Part shown: in pieces, positions 43,682 to 52,566 of the stretch
Layout of the letters: every line of letters begins with the position of its first letter
Position numbering within the stretch: the stretch's first letter is position 1
DNA from: Bailinhaonella thermotolerans
GTDB taxonomy: Bacteria; Actinomycetota; Actinomycetes; Streptosporangiales; Streptosporangiaceae
Assembly: GCF_003594875.1 (NCBI RefSeq)
Contig: NZ_QZEY01000010.1
Coordinates: 124,001 to 188,000, forward strand
Direction: 5' to 3'
Length of the DNA stretch: 64,000 nt
Notes under the pieces: generated by a model
Seen by the model: only the letters and a program-made list of their open reading frames with translations
The model's database searches: none
Told to the model about the DNA's origin: nothing
Translations under genes and position numbers: made by a program

Positions 43682-44620
43682 TCACGCCGCGGCCCCGGCC
43701 GGCGCGGGCAGGCGGGTCAGGGCGGCGGCGCCGACCAGGCCCGCGTCGCCGATGAGGGTGGAGGGGGCGAGCTGGACGCGGCGCAGGAAGTCCAGGCCGG
43801 CCAGCCGGTCGAACCAGGCCCGCAGCGGGCCGAACAGCACGTCGGCGGAGCGGGCCACGCCGCCGCCGATCACCACGCGGTCCAGGTCCACGACGGCGGC
43901 GGCGGACAGCAGCGCGGCGGCCAGGGCGCGGGCGGCGCGGTCGAACGCGGCCAGGGCCACGGGGTCCCCGGCGCGGGCGTCGGCGGCGAGGACGGCTGCG
44001 TCGGCCTCCGGTTCCTCGGGACGCCAGCCCCGCCCCCGGGCCCAGCGGACCATCGCCGGGCCGGAGGAGCAGGTCTCCACGCAGCCGCGCGAGCCGCAGG
44101 CGCACGGCTCGCCCTCGGGGTCGGCGATCGCGTGGCCGAGGTGCCCGGCGTTGCCCGAGGGGCCGAAGCGCGGCATCCCGTCGAGCACCAGCCCGGCGCC
44201 GACGCCGGTGGACACCACGACGCCGAGGAGCGCGCGGGCTCCCGTCCCGGCTCCGGCGGCGTGCTCGCCGAGGGCGAAGCAGTGGCCGTCGCCCGCGAGC
44301 ACCACCGGCCGGTCCAGGCTCTCGGCGAGCCTGTCCACCAGCGGGAACGCCCGCCACGCGGGAATGTTCACCGGGCTCACGGTTCCGGCGCGCGGGTCCA
44401 GCGGCCCGGCCGACCCCACCCCGACGGCCGCGCCGCGCGCCGTGTCCCCGGCGCCGGCCAGCACGTGCGCGGCGAGCCTTGAGACGGTGCGGAAGACCTC
44501 CTCGGGGTCCTCGGTGCGCGGCGTCGGCCGCGTCCAGCGGTGCGAGACGGCGCCGCCGGGATCGACGAGCGCCGCTGCGATCTTGGTGCCGCCGATGTCG
44601 ATGGCGAGAGCGTGGGTCAC
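43682..44620 (-). CDS. ROK-family sugar kinase
   Basis: Cytoplasmic ATP-dependent kinase of 312 residues. The phosphate-binding loop is AIDIGGTK (6-13), the catalytic Asp is D111 (AGDGHCFALGE), and the zinc site is His160/His163 with the CxCGxxGC motif (173-180). ROK kinases act on glucose, mannose, fructose or GlcNAc. The place between manA and two glycosidases favours mannose or GlcNAc here. It is 58 bp upstream of manA. Confidence 0.9.
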   Translation of the reverse strand: MTHALAIDIGGTKIAAALVDPGGAVSHRWTRPTPRTEDPEEVFRTVSRLAAHVLAGAGDTARGAAVGVGSAGPLDPRAGTVSPVNIPAWRAFPLVDRLAESLDRPVVLAGDGHCFALGEHAAGAGTGARALLGVVVSTGVGAGLVLDGMPRFGPSGNAGHLGHAIADPEGEPCACGSRGCVETCSSGPAMVRWARGRGWRPEEPEADAAVLAADARAGDPVALAAFDRAARALAAALLSAAAVVDLDRVVIGGGVARSADVLFGPLRAWFDRLAGLDFLRRVQLAPSTLIGDAGLVGAAALTRLPAPAGAAA

Positions 44621-44672
44621 GGGGGGTACTCCGTCGGTGCCAGGGATGTCCGGGGGCCGGGTCGCGGCCGGG

Positions 44673-45692
44673 TCAGTGCTTGTGGTGGTTGTCGGGCTGC
44701 GCCGGGTCGCCCGGGTGCTCCAGCCCCGGGACCAGCCGCAGCCGGTGCGCCCGCGCGTGGTCCAGCCATCGCACGAACGCCACCCGCCGCGCCGCGTCCC
44801 GCAGCCGCTCCGCCACCCCGTCCGATCCGGCCGCCCCGTCCGATCCGGCCGCCGCCGGGCCGTCCGGCGCGTCGGCCGCGTCCGGAGCGTCCGCCGGGCC
44901 GTCCGGCCGGTCGGTCCCGTCCGGAGCGGGGCCGTACGGCCGCGCCGCCGCGCCCGCGCCGCCGTACCCGCCGGGGAGGGTGGCGAGGAGGGTCGCGGTC
45001 CAGGGGCCGGCGGTGACCGTCTGCCCGGGTACGGCGGAGCGCAGCGCCCCGGCCAGTTCCCGGGGCAGGGAGGCGGGGTCGGCGTCGAACTCGCCGTCGG
45101 GGGTGCGCAGCCGCCACCCGGGCCCCGCGGGCGGTCGCGCCGTCGCGGCCCGGTAGGCGGCGACCTCCCCGGGCGGGACCTCGACGTCCGCCGTCACCGC
45201 GTCGTACACGGCGCGCACGGCGGCGCTGCCCTCGAACGCGGCCGCCGCGATGGAGCCCAGCTCGACGGCCGCGCGCTGGTCCAGCCGGACCGGCGGGGCG
45301 TCGCCCGCGTCCAGCCCGCGCGCGGCGGCCTCGGCGGCGCACAGCTCCTCGGTCAGCACGACCTGGGCGACCCAGCGGGTGAGCTGCCGGTCCTCCGCGC
45401 TCCCCGGCGCGGGCAGGGCCGCCGACCGGGGCCCGCCGCGCAGCGCCGCCAGCCGCCGGTCCAGTTCGGCCCGCGGGAGGGGCCGCCCGTCCAGCCAGCC
45501 CAGCACGGGGCCGACCCCCGGCGCCTCCGGGGGCCCGGTCACCGCCGCGCCCCCGCGCCCGTGGTCCACCTGTCCATGATCCACGTGCCCGTGACCCGCG
45601 TGACCGGAGCCCGCGTTATCGGAGCCCGTGTGCCCGTGGCCCGCGTGTCCGTGCCCGTGCCCGTGGCCCGCGTGGGCGCGCGCGCCGGTCAC
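44673..45692 (-). CDS. histidine-rich protein of unknown function, coupled to the GH38 gene
   Basis: A 339-residue protein with a GTG start overlapping the alpha-mannosidase stop as GTGA. The first 50 residues are repeats of HGH/GHAGHGH type with over a dozen histidines, and the last five are NHHKH. Between them lies a helical domain starting VLGWLDGRPLPRAELDRRLAAL, with RQLTRWVAQVVLTEELCA; this layout recalls the N-terminal region of SurA/parvulin-type chaperones, but I am not certain. A long Pro/Asp/Ala linker precedes the end. It may bind zinc for the metal-dependent GH38; this is inference. A GTG near residue 50 is an alternative start that would remove the His repeats. Confidence 0.65.
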   Translation of the reverse strand: MTGARAHAGHGHGHGHAGHGHTGSDNAGSGHAGHGHVDHGQVDHGRGGAAVTGPPEAPGVGPVLGWLDGRPLPRAELDRRLAALRGGPRSAALPAPGSAEDRQLTRWVAQVVLTEELCAAEAAARGLDAGDAPPVRLDQRAAVELGSIAAAAFEGSAAVRAVYDAVTADVEVPPGEVAAYRAATARPPAGPGWRLRTPDGEFDADPASLPRELAGALRSAVPGQTVTAGPWTATLLATLPGGYGGAGAAARPYGPAPDGTDRPDGPADAPDAADAPDGPAAAGSDGAAGSDGVAERLRDAARRVAFVRWLDHARAHRLRLVPGLEHPGDPAQPDNHHKH

Positions 45693-48600
45693 GGGGTCAC
45701 CACCAGCTCGACGACCGGCGCGTACTGGCACCGGCCGAACCACATGACCTTGGCCAGCGCCCAGTACGACCCGGGGTCCGTGTCGCGCGGCACCCTCACC
45801 TCGAACTCGACCGCGCGGGCGGCCCCCGCCGGGAGGGCGAACCCGCGCACCGGGTCGGCGATCATCTCCCAGGTCCCCCACGGCGACACGACCTGCAGCT
45901 CGCCCCGGATCTCGCCGCGCGTGCGGTTCTCCAGCGTCAGCCCCAGCACGGCCCGGCCGCCCGGCTCCACGCGCAGCGCGCTCTCGGTGACGCCGACGGA
46001 GAGCCCGGTGTCCCGCCCGGCGGCCTCCTTGCTGCCCTGCGCGGCGACCCAGTCCTCGGGCGTCTCTCCCGGCGCCGGCAGCAGCTCCGGCAGGTCGCCG
46101 GCCACGACGGTCACCACGTCCTCGATCACCTGCCCGGCGTGCTCGATCCGGGCCGCGACGAAGTACATCCCCGGCTCGGCCCCGGCCGGCGGCGTGACCG
46201 TCACCGGGAACCGCAGGTGCCCGCCCGCCTCCAGCCGGTACGGGCGCCGGGTCAGGCTCGCCGTCCAGCCCTCGGGCACGACGACCTCCGCCGCGCCCTC
46301 CACCGGGGCGTCCCGCAGGTGCGACGCGAGCACCACCGACACCTCGACGGGCTCCCCCGACGTCCGTAGCAGCCCCGGCGACGCCGCCACGCTCACCGGC
46401 AGGTACCCCAGCGGCGCGGGCCCCCGGTTGTGCAGCCAGTACCGCGAGTGCACCGGCTGCGCCACCTCGGCCGCCGCCCCGAGCACCGGTCCCCCGGGCG
46501 CGCGCCCGGCCTCGCCGTACGGCGGGAGCCCGGGCACGCCGATCACCGTGGCGACCTCCGAGCCGGTCAGCCCGACGGGCCCCGCGACCGGGTCGCCGGG
46601 GCGTTCGAGCAGGTCGGCGCGGCGGATCCCGGTGAGGCCCAGGTCCCCCGAGATCGTCGCGGCGCGGCCGTGCCCGGTGGACTCCATCAGGCGCACGGCC
46701 ACCCCGGAGGCGGGGTCGGGGGCGGCGGCGGAACCATGCGCGATCGGGTTGCCGGCCGACTTGAGCGTGCCCAGGAGCACGTCGCGGGCGGGCTCGACGC
46801 GCAGGTACGACCGGACCGGCGGCAGCGGCCCCGGACGCGGGTCGGCGAGCACCGGGTACAGCGGGTGGTTGAACTCCTGCCCCCGCGCCGGGAGCGTCAG
46901 CGTGCGCCAGTCGCCCTCGCCGGAGACCAGCGCGTAGTGGAACTCGTGGGTCCAGTGCTGGAGCTGGAACCCGGCCCCGTCCGGCAGCGTGCGGCGCGGC
47001 GGGTCGATCCACACGCCCGACGGCCACCCGGTGCACGAGCGCATCAGCGACAGGTGCAGCGTCCCGGCCGGATCGACGGCGAACCCCGGCAGGCCGTACG
47101 TCAGCAGCGCGACGGTGTGGTCCGTGAGCAGCTCGGACTCGGGGACGTCCCCGGGGCAGGGCGCGCTCACGCGGGCGTCGCCGAGGTCGGCGGCGAGCGC
47201 GCCGGGGTCCGTGGTGATCAGGGCGGGCAGCGCGCGCAGGTCGCGCAGGTCGGCGTTGGGCCGCCACACCTCGCGCAGCGGCGCCGAGGCGGGCACCCAC
47301 ACCCGGCCCTCGCGCTCCAGCGTCTCGGCGTACGGCGCGCCCGCCCGCTCCAGCAGCTCGCGGACCGCGTCGTTCTCGCCGGGACCGCCGACCAGGATCC
47401 GGAAGTCCGGCAGGTTGGAGTCCACGTCGAGCCAGCCGTACCGCGACCAGTCCGCGCTCGCCGTCGTCGCGGTGACCCCGGCCCGGACCAGCGCGACCAG
47501 CAGGTCCCGCACGTCCGCCGCGCCGTCGAGCCCGGGCACGACCACCTCGGCCACGCCGAGCGCCCGCTCCCCCAGCGCGCGCCCGCCGGGCCCGGTGAGG
47601 GCGACCCGGGCGGTGGAGCCGAGCCCGAACCAGGTGTTGGCCGGGTTGTCCAGCGTCCACGGCGCCTCGGCCGCGTCCACGTCCGGCAGCGCGAACCCGC
47701 GCCCGACGACGGCCCCGGCCACCTCGCTCACCGGGAGCGCCCCGGGCACGTCGGCCGGGAAGCTCAGCCGCACCAGCCGGTCCTCGCCGGCGTAGTCCAG
47801 CAGCCGGGTGGCGAAGTCCACCCGGTCCGAGCCGTGCCACAGCGTGACGACCTGCTCGTAGGCGAAGCCGTCCACGGAGCCGGTGACGACCAGCCGCTCC
47901 CCGAGCGGGCAGGTCTCGCGGCGCACGTCCGCCGGCGCGGCCGACGAACCGGTCACGGCCCCCTTGGGGACCAGGTGCCAGGGGCCCTCGCCGAAGTCGG
48001 GGTGCGCGGGGTACTCCTCCCAGACGCGCAGCTCGTTGCCCACGGAGCCCTCGCGCACCAGCTCGCGCCCGGCCTTCTTGTCGAACACCCCCGACAGGCC
48101 GCCGCCGCGCGCCGGGTCGGCGGTGACGCGGTACCGGGCGTTCTCGATCACGTTCCCCGCGGCCCCGGTCCACGCGGGGGCGGCGCTCGCGGGGCCCGGC
48201 AGCAGCCGCCAGGTGCGCCAGCCCATCGCGGGCACGTCCTCGGCGACGAACCGCAGCGTGCCCCGGTCCACGACGCACGGCACCTCCGCGCCGGTGTCGT
48301 CGATCACGCGCCCGCCGTACCCCCCGGCGATCGCGGCGGCCCCGTCGAGCCCTTCCGGCAGGCGTACGGCCACCGGCCCCGACCGGTCGAAGGAGAGCGT
48401 GTTCGCGACGACCACCGCCGCGCCGGGCCCGGTGGTGTCGATCCGCGCGGCCAGCGCCGACAGGGCCGTATCGCGCACGCCCGCGGCCAGGTCGTACGCC
48501 TCGCGCCAGCCCGACAGCAGGTCCAGGTACACCTGGTCCGACTCGGTGCCGGTGATCGCGTCGTGGTGCGCGCCGTACGCGAGCTGCCGCCACACCTTGT

Positions 48601-49933
48601 CCAGCGCGGCCTCGGGGTAGCTCCCGAGCCCTTCGAGCGCGGCGATCGTCGCCAGCTTCTCGGCGTCCACCGCCGCGACCTCGCCGGCCCGCTGCGCCTG
48701 CTTGGTGTCGATGTAGGAGACGTCCTTGCCCGTGTAGATCGGGTTCATGTCGCGGGTCTGCGGGCTCGGCCGCCGCCGGGACGCGGCCAGCTCGGCCCGC
48801 ACCGCGTCCAGGAACTCCCGTGGGGTGGCGCAGACGAAGCGCGGCCAGACGTACCTGGCGTTCCAGGAGCGGTGGATCTCGGTGACCCACTTGTTCGGCG
48901 GCGTGTAGTCGGTGCCGACGGGCAGCAGCAGGTTCTTCGTCGCCCCGACCGGCTTGAGCTTGCGGTACAGGTCGTACACGGCCTTCTCGGCGGTGGCCAG
49001 GTCGGCGGAGGAGTCCATCCACCAGCCCGCCGAGTAGTGGTGCGGCATGAAGTGCGTCAGCACCCCGAGCCCCGAGGGCGAGATCCACTCGAACTCGCTC
49101 GGGAACTGCATGACCGTGGCGTCGTCCTTGGCCTCCCCGAAGTTCTTCTGGATCGGCCCCCACTGGTGGAACGGCCCCCGCGCCCAGGCGCTCCCGGTCA
49201 GCCCCGCCGCCGCCAGGTACCCCGGGAACTGCGGGTCGTGCCCGAACGCGTCGAGCTGCCAGGCCGTCGCCGGCTCCCCGCCGAGGATGTCCCGCTGGTA
49301 GCCGACGCCGTAGACGATGTTCCTGATCGTGGTCTCGGCCCCGGTCAGGTTGGTGTTGGGCTCGTTGTACGTCCCGCCGACCAGCTCGACCTGCCCCCGC
49401 TCCATCAGCAGCCGCAGGTCCGCGCGGCGCTCGGGGTGCACGTCGAAGTACGGCTTCAGGTAGTCGATCTCGGCCAGCACGAACTTGTAGACCGGGTCGC
49501 GGAGCGCCAGGTCCAGGTGCGCGTCCACCAGCGCGAAGCCGTTCCGCTCCCACAGCGGCCTGGTCGTCCCGTCCCCCGACAGCAGCTCCCAGGGCGAGGT
49601 GTAGGCCGCCTGCGTGTTCCACCACACCGGGTCGTAGTGGAAGTGCGACACCATGAACATCGTCCAGCCCGGCTCGGCCACGACCACGACGCCCTCGGCG
49701 CGCGCCTCCCCGGCCGTCACCACCACGGGCAGTTCCGTCCCCGGCCCGGCGCCCGCGATCTCCAGCGGCACCTCGACCTCGCCCGTTCCCACGGCCTCGC
49801 CCGCGACGCCGGGCCCCGTGACGGCGACCCGCGCGGACGGGCCGTCGATCGTCACGCGGAGCACCTGGCGCGGGGCGTCCTCGGTGCCCGCGAACAGGTC
49901 CGTGGATTCCACGGAGACGATGGTGACTGACAC
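45689..49933 (-). CDS. GH38 alpha-mannosidase, large form
   Basis: A retaining, zinc-dependent alpha-mannosidase of 1414 residues with no signal peptide, so probably cytoplasmic. An N-terminal beta domain (1-90) precedes the catalytic region with zinc ligands in HFHYDPVWW (His99, Asp101) and the nucleophile in QLDAFGHDP (Asp228). NEPNTNLTGAE and DEWISP-like stretches follow. The C-terminal half holds beta-sandwich domains, including a NEW3-like segment (PAGAEPGMYFVAARIEHAG). It would trim alpha-linked mannose from imported N-glycans. The start is GTG with GAGAGGAC upstream. A hairpin separates it from the GH85 gene. Confidence 0.9.
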   Translation of the reverse strand: MSVTIVSVESTDLFAGTEDAPRQVLRVTIDGPSARVAVTGPGVAGEAVGTGEVEVPLEIAGAGPGTELPVVVTAGEARAEGVVVVAEPGWTMFMVSHFHYDPVWWNTQAAYTSPWELLSGDGTTRPLWERNGFALVDAHLDLALRDPVYKFVLAEIDYLKPYFDVHPERRADLRLLMERGQVELVGGTYNEPNTNLTGAETTIRNIVYGVGYQRDILGGEPATAWQLDAFGHDPQFPGYLAAAGLTGSAWARGPFHQWGPIQKNFGEAKDDATVMQFPSEFEWISPSGLGVLTHFMPHHYSAGWWMDSSADLATAEKAVYDLYRKLKPVGATKNLLLPVGTDYTPPNKWVTEIHRSWNARYVWPRFVCATPREFLDAVRAELAASRRRPSPQTRDMNPIYTGKDVSYIDTKQAQRAGEVAAVDAEKLATIAALEGLGSYPEAALDKVWRQLAYGAHHDAITGTESDQVYLDLLSGWREAYDLAAGVRDTALSALAARIDTTGPGAAVVVANTLSFDRSGPVAVRLPEGLDGAAAIAGGYGGRVIDDTGAEVPCVVDRGTLRFVAEDVPAMGWRTWRLLPGPASAAPAWTGAAGNVIENARYRVTADPARGGGLSGVFDKKAGRELVREGSVGNELRVWEEYPAHPDFGEGPWHLVPKGAVTGSSAAPADVRRETCPLGERLVVTGSVDGFAYEQVVTLWHGSDRVDFATRLLDYAGEDRLVRLSFPADVPGALPVSEVAGAVVGRGFALPDVDAAEAPWTLDNPANTWFGLGSTARVALTGPGGRALGERALGVAEVVVPGLDGAADVRDLLVALVRAGVTATTASADWSRYGWLDVDSNLPDFRILVGGPGENDAVRELLERAGAPYAETLEREGRVWVPASAPLREVWRPNADLRDLRALPALITTDPGALAADLGDARVSAPCPGDVPESELLTDHTVALLTYGLPGFAVDPAGTLHLSLMRSCTGWPSGVWIDPPRRTLPDGAGFQLQHWTHEFHYALVSGEGDWRTLTLPARGQEFNHPLYPVLADPRPGPLPPVRSYLRVEPARDVLLGTLKSAGNPIAHGSAAAPDPASGVAVRLMESTGHGRAATISGDLGLTGIRRADLLERPGDPVAGPVGLTGSEVATVIGVPGLPPYGEAGRAPGGPVLGAAAEVAQPVHSRYWLHNRGPAPLGYLPVSVAASPGLLRTSGEPVEVSVVLASHLRDAPVEGAAEVVVPEGWTASLTRRPYRLEAGGHLRFPVTVTPPAGAEPGMYFVAARIEHAGQVIEDVVTVVAGDLPELLPAPGETPEDWVAAQGSKEAAGRDTGLSVGVTESALRVEPGGRAVLGLTLENRTRGEIRGELQVVSPWGTWEMIADPVRGFALPAGAARAVEFEVRVPRDTDPGSYWALAKVMWFGRCQYAPVVELVVTP

Positions 49934-49961
49934 GGAAGTCCTCTCTCGTATGTCGGTGACC

Positions 49962-49993
49962 GGTCACGCCGCCGGGGACCCGGCGGCGTGACC
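49962..49993 (-). terminator. perfect hairpin between the GH85 and GH38 genes
   Basis: A 15-bp stem, GGTCACGCCGCCGGG with its complement (49962-49976, 49979-49993), and a 2-base gap that would open to a small loop. It lies 28 bp upstream of the GH38 start, so it may act as a partial terminator or an RNA stabiliser that lowers downstream expression. Confidence 0.6.
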
Positions 49994-50019
49994 GGCCTGC
50001 TGGGGCGCGGGCTAGCGCG

Positions 50020-52542
50020 CTACTTCCCCCACGCCTCGAACTCGTAGATCCGGGCGGCGGGGTCGGTGTTCTGGGTCGGCTTGGTGATGGACAACCGGAT
50101 GTGCCGGGCACTGGCCGTGACCGGGTGGGTCGTGGCGGCGGCCGTGTTGCCGGTGACGGTCACCGCGGTCCGCCACGCCTCGGACGCGGAGTCCCGCACC
50201 TGGATCGTGAAGTCCCGCGTGTTGAACTGCGCGGACTCCCCGCCGGACTGCGCGTGCCTGACGACGAACTTCGTCAGGGCGCGCGCCTGGCCGAGGTCCA
50301 CCTCCAGCCACTTCTCGCCGGTGAGGGCGCACCACTTGTCGGAGTTCCCGCCGGTCACGCTGCCGTTGACGGCCTTGGCCGGGCCCTCCTCCGCGTTGCA
50401 CTGCCCCGACGCGGTCGCCGTACGGCCCAGGGCCACGTTCTCCTCGCCCGGCGTGCCGGACCAGGTCACCGTGGTGGTGGCCGCCGCCGACCGGCCGTAC
50501 TCGGCGGAGACGGCCTCGACCTCGATCGTGGTGCTCTGCTCGGTGCCGGCCCGGTCGAGCTGGGGCACGAAGTAGGCGTCGTTCGGGGTCGCGCCGAGGT
50601 AGGTCCGGCCGCCGTCCGCGTCGCGGCGGTACACGTCGTAGTGGTGCACCCCGGACGAGCCGGTCCAGGCCAGGCGGAGCGACTTGCGCGAGGAGGACAC
50701 GTCGGTCGCGCCGAGCACCTGGAGGCCGGTGGGCGCGGAGGGCGCGTCCACGCTCCCGTCGTACACCGCGATCTGGCCGACGCGGATGTCGTAGGAGGCG
50801 TCCGAGCCCTCGGCGCGCAGGCCGATCTGGGCGATGGTCTTGCCGGCGTGGGCCGACAGGTCCAGGGTCTTGCGCTCCCAGCCGGCGCCGCTCGTGGAGC
50901 CCAGGTCGAGCGTGGTGAAGGAGTTCGGGGCGTCGATGAACGCGACGGCCGCCTTCAGCCGGGTCGGCCCCGCCGCCGGGGTCTTGACCACGACGGACAG
51001 CTTCGTGTCCGCCGCCACCGGCAGTTTCGCCTGGTAGAGCCGGACGGTGTTGGCCGCGTCGAGCTTGCCGGCGAGCCGCAGCGACGACCCGCCCTCGTAC
51101 GCGTCGCCGTAGTCGATGGACGGCGTGAGCCGCGTGCCGGAGGACTCCACCACCCACTGGTAGGTGGGCGGCACGTCCTGGACGGACAGGTTGTTCCAGC
51201 CGCCGGTGCGCACGCGGACGCCGCCGACGTTGTAGAAGTCGCCGTGGCCGGTGTTGAACCCGGTCACGAACGGCTTGGCGGTGACCGGCGTGGACTCGGC
51301 GATGTAGTGGGCCAGGCCCTTCCACGCCGAGGACGTCGCGGTGTTGGACGGGTCGGCGTTCGCGCCCACCCAGAAGCGGGAGTCCTTCGCGCGGAAGTCG
51401 GCCGGGCCCGTGGAGGACTTCCACGTCCACTCCGGCCGGTAGATGCCGAGCGAGGTCACGTGCGGCTGACCTGCGGGGAACACCGCGTCCCAGGGCACTC
51501 CGGTGTTGTACCCGGCGGACTCGGTGTCGATTCCCGCGTACAGCTCGTGCTCGTCACGCCCGAGGGAGCGCGCGTGCGTGCGCGAGGAGGAGAGCTTGCC
51601 CGCGTTCCAGCCGAAGTCCAGGAACATCGAGTCCGACACCCTGGCCGGGTCGCTCAGGAAGGCGTCGTTCGCCGTGGTCAGCGCGTCCTGCCAGGTCACC
51701 GAGCCGCTCTCGGTCATCGCGTCGTACCACATGAACTCGACCTGGCCCTTGGCCCTGGCGTACTTCATGAGCGAGCGGATCTCGGTCGCCAGCGCCGCGT
51801 CGCCGCCGGCCGTCTCCTGGTTGATGAACCAGCCGTCGAAGCCGTAGTGCTTCGCCACCTCGACCAGCTTGTCCGCGACGACGTAGTTCGAGCCGGACTT
51901 CTGGACGAAGTCGCGCACCCACTGGATCTGCCCGCCGTACGCCGTGGGCGGGAAGAACACCGTGCCGTACACCTTGACGCCGTTGCGGTGCGCGGCGTCG
52001 ATCACCGTGGCGTTCGGCGCGAGGATCAGGCCCTCGCTCGCGGACCCGCCCCAGAAGACGAGCGTGTCGACGTACTGCCAGTGGGTGAAGGCGTAGTAGT
52101 TCGGGTCGAGCGAACCCTGCGAGGGGTTGTTCGAGGTCGGCCCGAACGACACCAGCGAGGCGACCTTGCCCTCCCCGGCGCGCGCGTTGGGGTTCGCCTT
52201 GAGCGCGGGGTCCGAGGAGCGCGGCCGCAGCGGCACCCGGGACCGGTTGAACCGGGCGTCGGGGTCCTTGGCCGGGTCCCAGTTCAGGATCGTGTTCGGG
52301 TGCCAGTAGGAGGCGTACGGCTGGGCGCCGGTCGCCGCCACCCTGGCGGGGCGGGCGGGAGACGCGCCGGGGGTGCCCGACGGCGCCGGAGCGGAGGAGG
52401 GGGTGGCGCCGGCCGGGGAGGGGGTCCCCGGGGCCGCCGGCGGCGAACCCGGGGTCCCCGGGTCCGCGTGGACGGGAGGCGCGACGAGGAACGCCGCGAT
52501 GAGGGCCCCGCACACGGCGGGTAACGCACGACGACGCATCAT
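50020..52542 (-). CDS. secreted GH85 endo-beta-N-acetylglucosaminidase
   Basis: Secreted enzyme that cuts the chitobiose core of N-glycans, leaving one GlcNAc on the protein. A Sec signal peptide (1-26) and a Pro/Ala/Ser linker precede the GH85 barrel (about 72-430), whose NxE catalytic pair is Asn241-Glu243 in GFDGWFINQET. After that come beta domains including a fibronectin-like stretch (about 605-700) and an F5/8-type discoidin domain (about 703-840: NVALGRTATASGQCN ... IRLSITKP) that could bind glycans. Two adjacent ATGs exist; the second (52539) sits 5 bases behind AAGGAG and is as likely. It lies 24 bp after the GH5 gene in the same operon. Confidence 0.92.
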   Translation of the reverse strand: MMRRRALPAVCGALIAAFLVAPPVHADPGTPGSPPAAPGTPSPAGATPSSAPAPSGTPGASPARPARVAATGAQPYASYWHPNTILNWDPAKDPDARFNRSRVPLRPRSSDPALKANPNARAGEGKVASLVSFGPTSNNPSQGSLDPNYYAFTHWQYVDTLVFWGGSASEGLILAPNATVIDAAHRNGVKVYGTVFFPPTAYGGQIQWVRDFVQKSGSNYVVADKLVEVAKHYGFDGWFINQETAGGDAALATEIRSLMKYARAKGQVEFMWYDAMTESGSVTWQDALTTANDAFLSDPARVSDSMFLDFGWNAGKLSSSRTHARSLGRDEHELYAGIDTESAGYNTGVPWDAVFPAGQPHVTSLGIYRPEWTWKSSTGPADFRAKDSRFWVGANADPSNTATSSAWKGLAHYIAESTPVTAKPFVTGFNTGHGDFYNVGGVRVRTGGWNNLSVQDVPPTYQWVVESSGTRLTPSIDYGDAYEGGSSLRLAGKLDAANTVRLYQAKLPVAADTKLSVVVKTPAAGPTRLKAAVAFIDAPNSFTTLDLGSTSGAGWERKTLDLSAHAGKTIAQIGLRAEGSDASYDIRVGQIAVYDGSVDAPSAPTGLQVLGATDVSSSRKSLRLAWTGSSGVHHYDVYRRDADGGRTYLGATPNDAYFVPQLDRAGTEQSTTIEVEAVSAEYGRSAAATTTVTWSGTPGEENVALGRTATASGQCNAEEGPAKAVNGSVTGGNSDKWCALTGEKWLEVDLGQARALTKFVVRHAQSGGESAQFNTRDFTIQVRDSASEAWRTAVTVTGNTAAATTHPVTASARHIRLSITKPTQNTDPAARIYEFEAWGK

Positions 52543-52566
52543 GGCTCCTTACTGGGGCGGCCTGGG

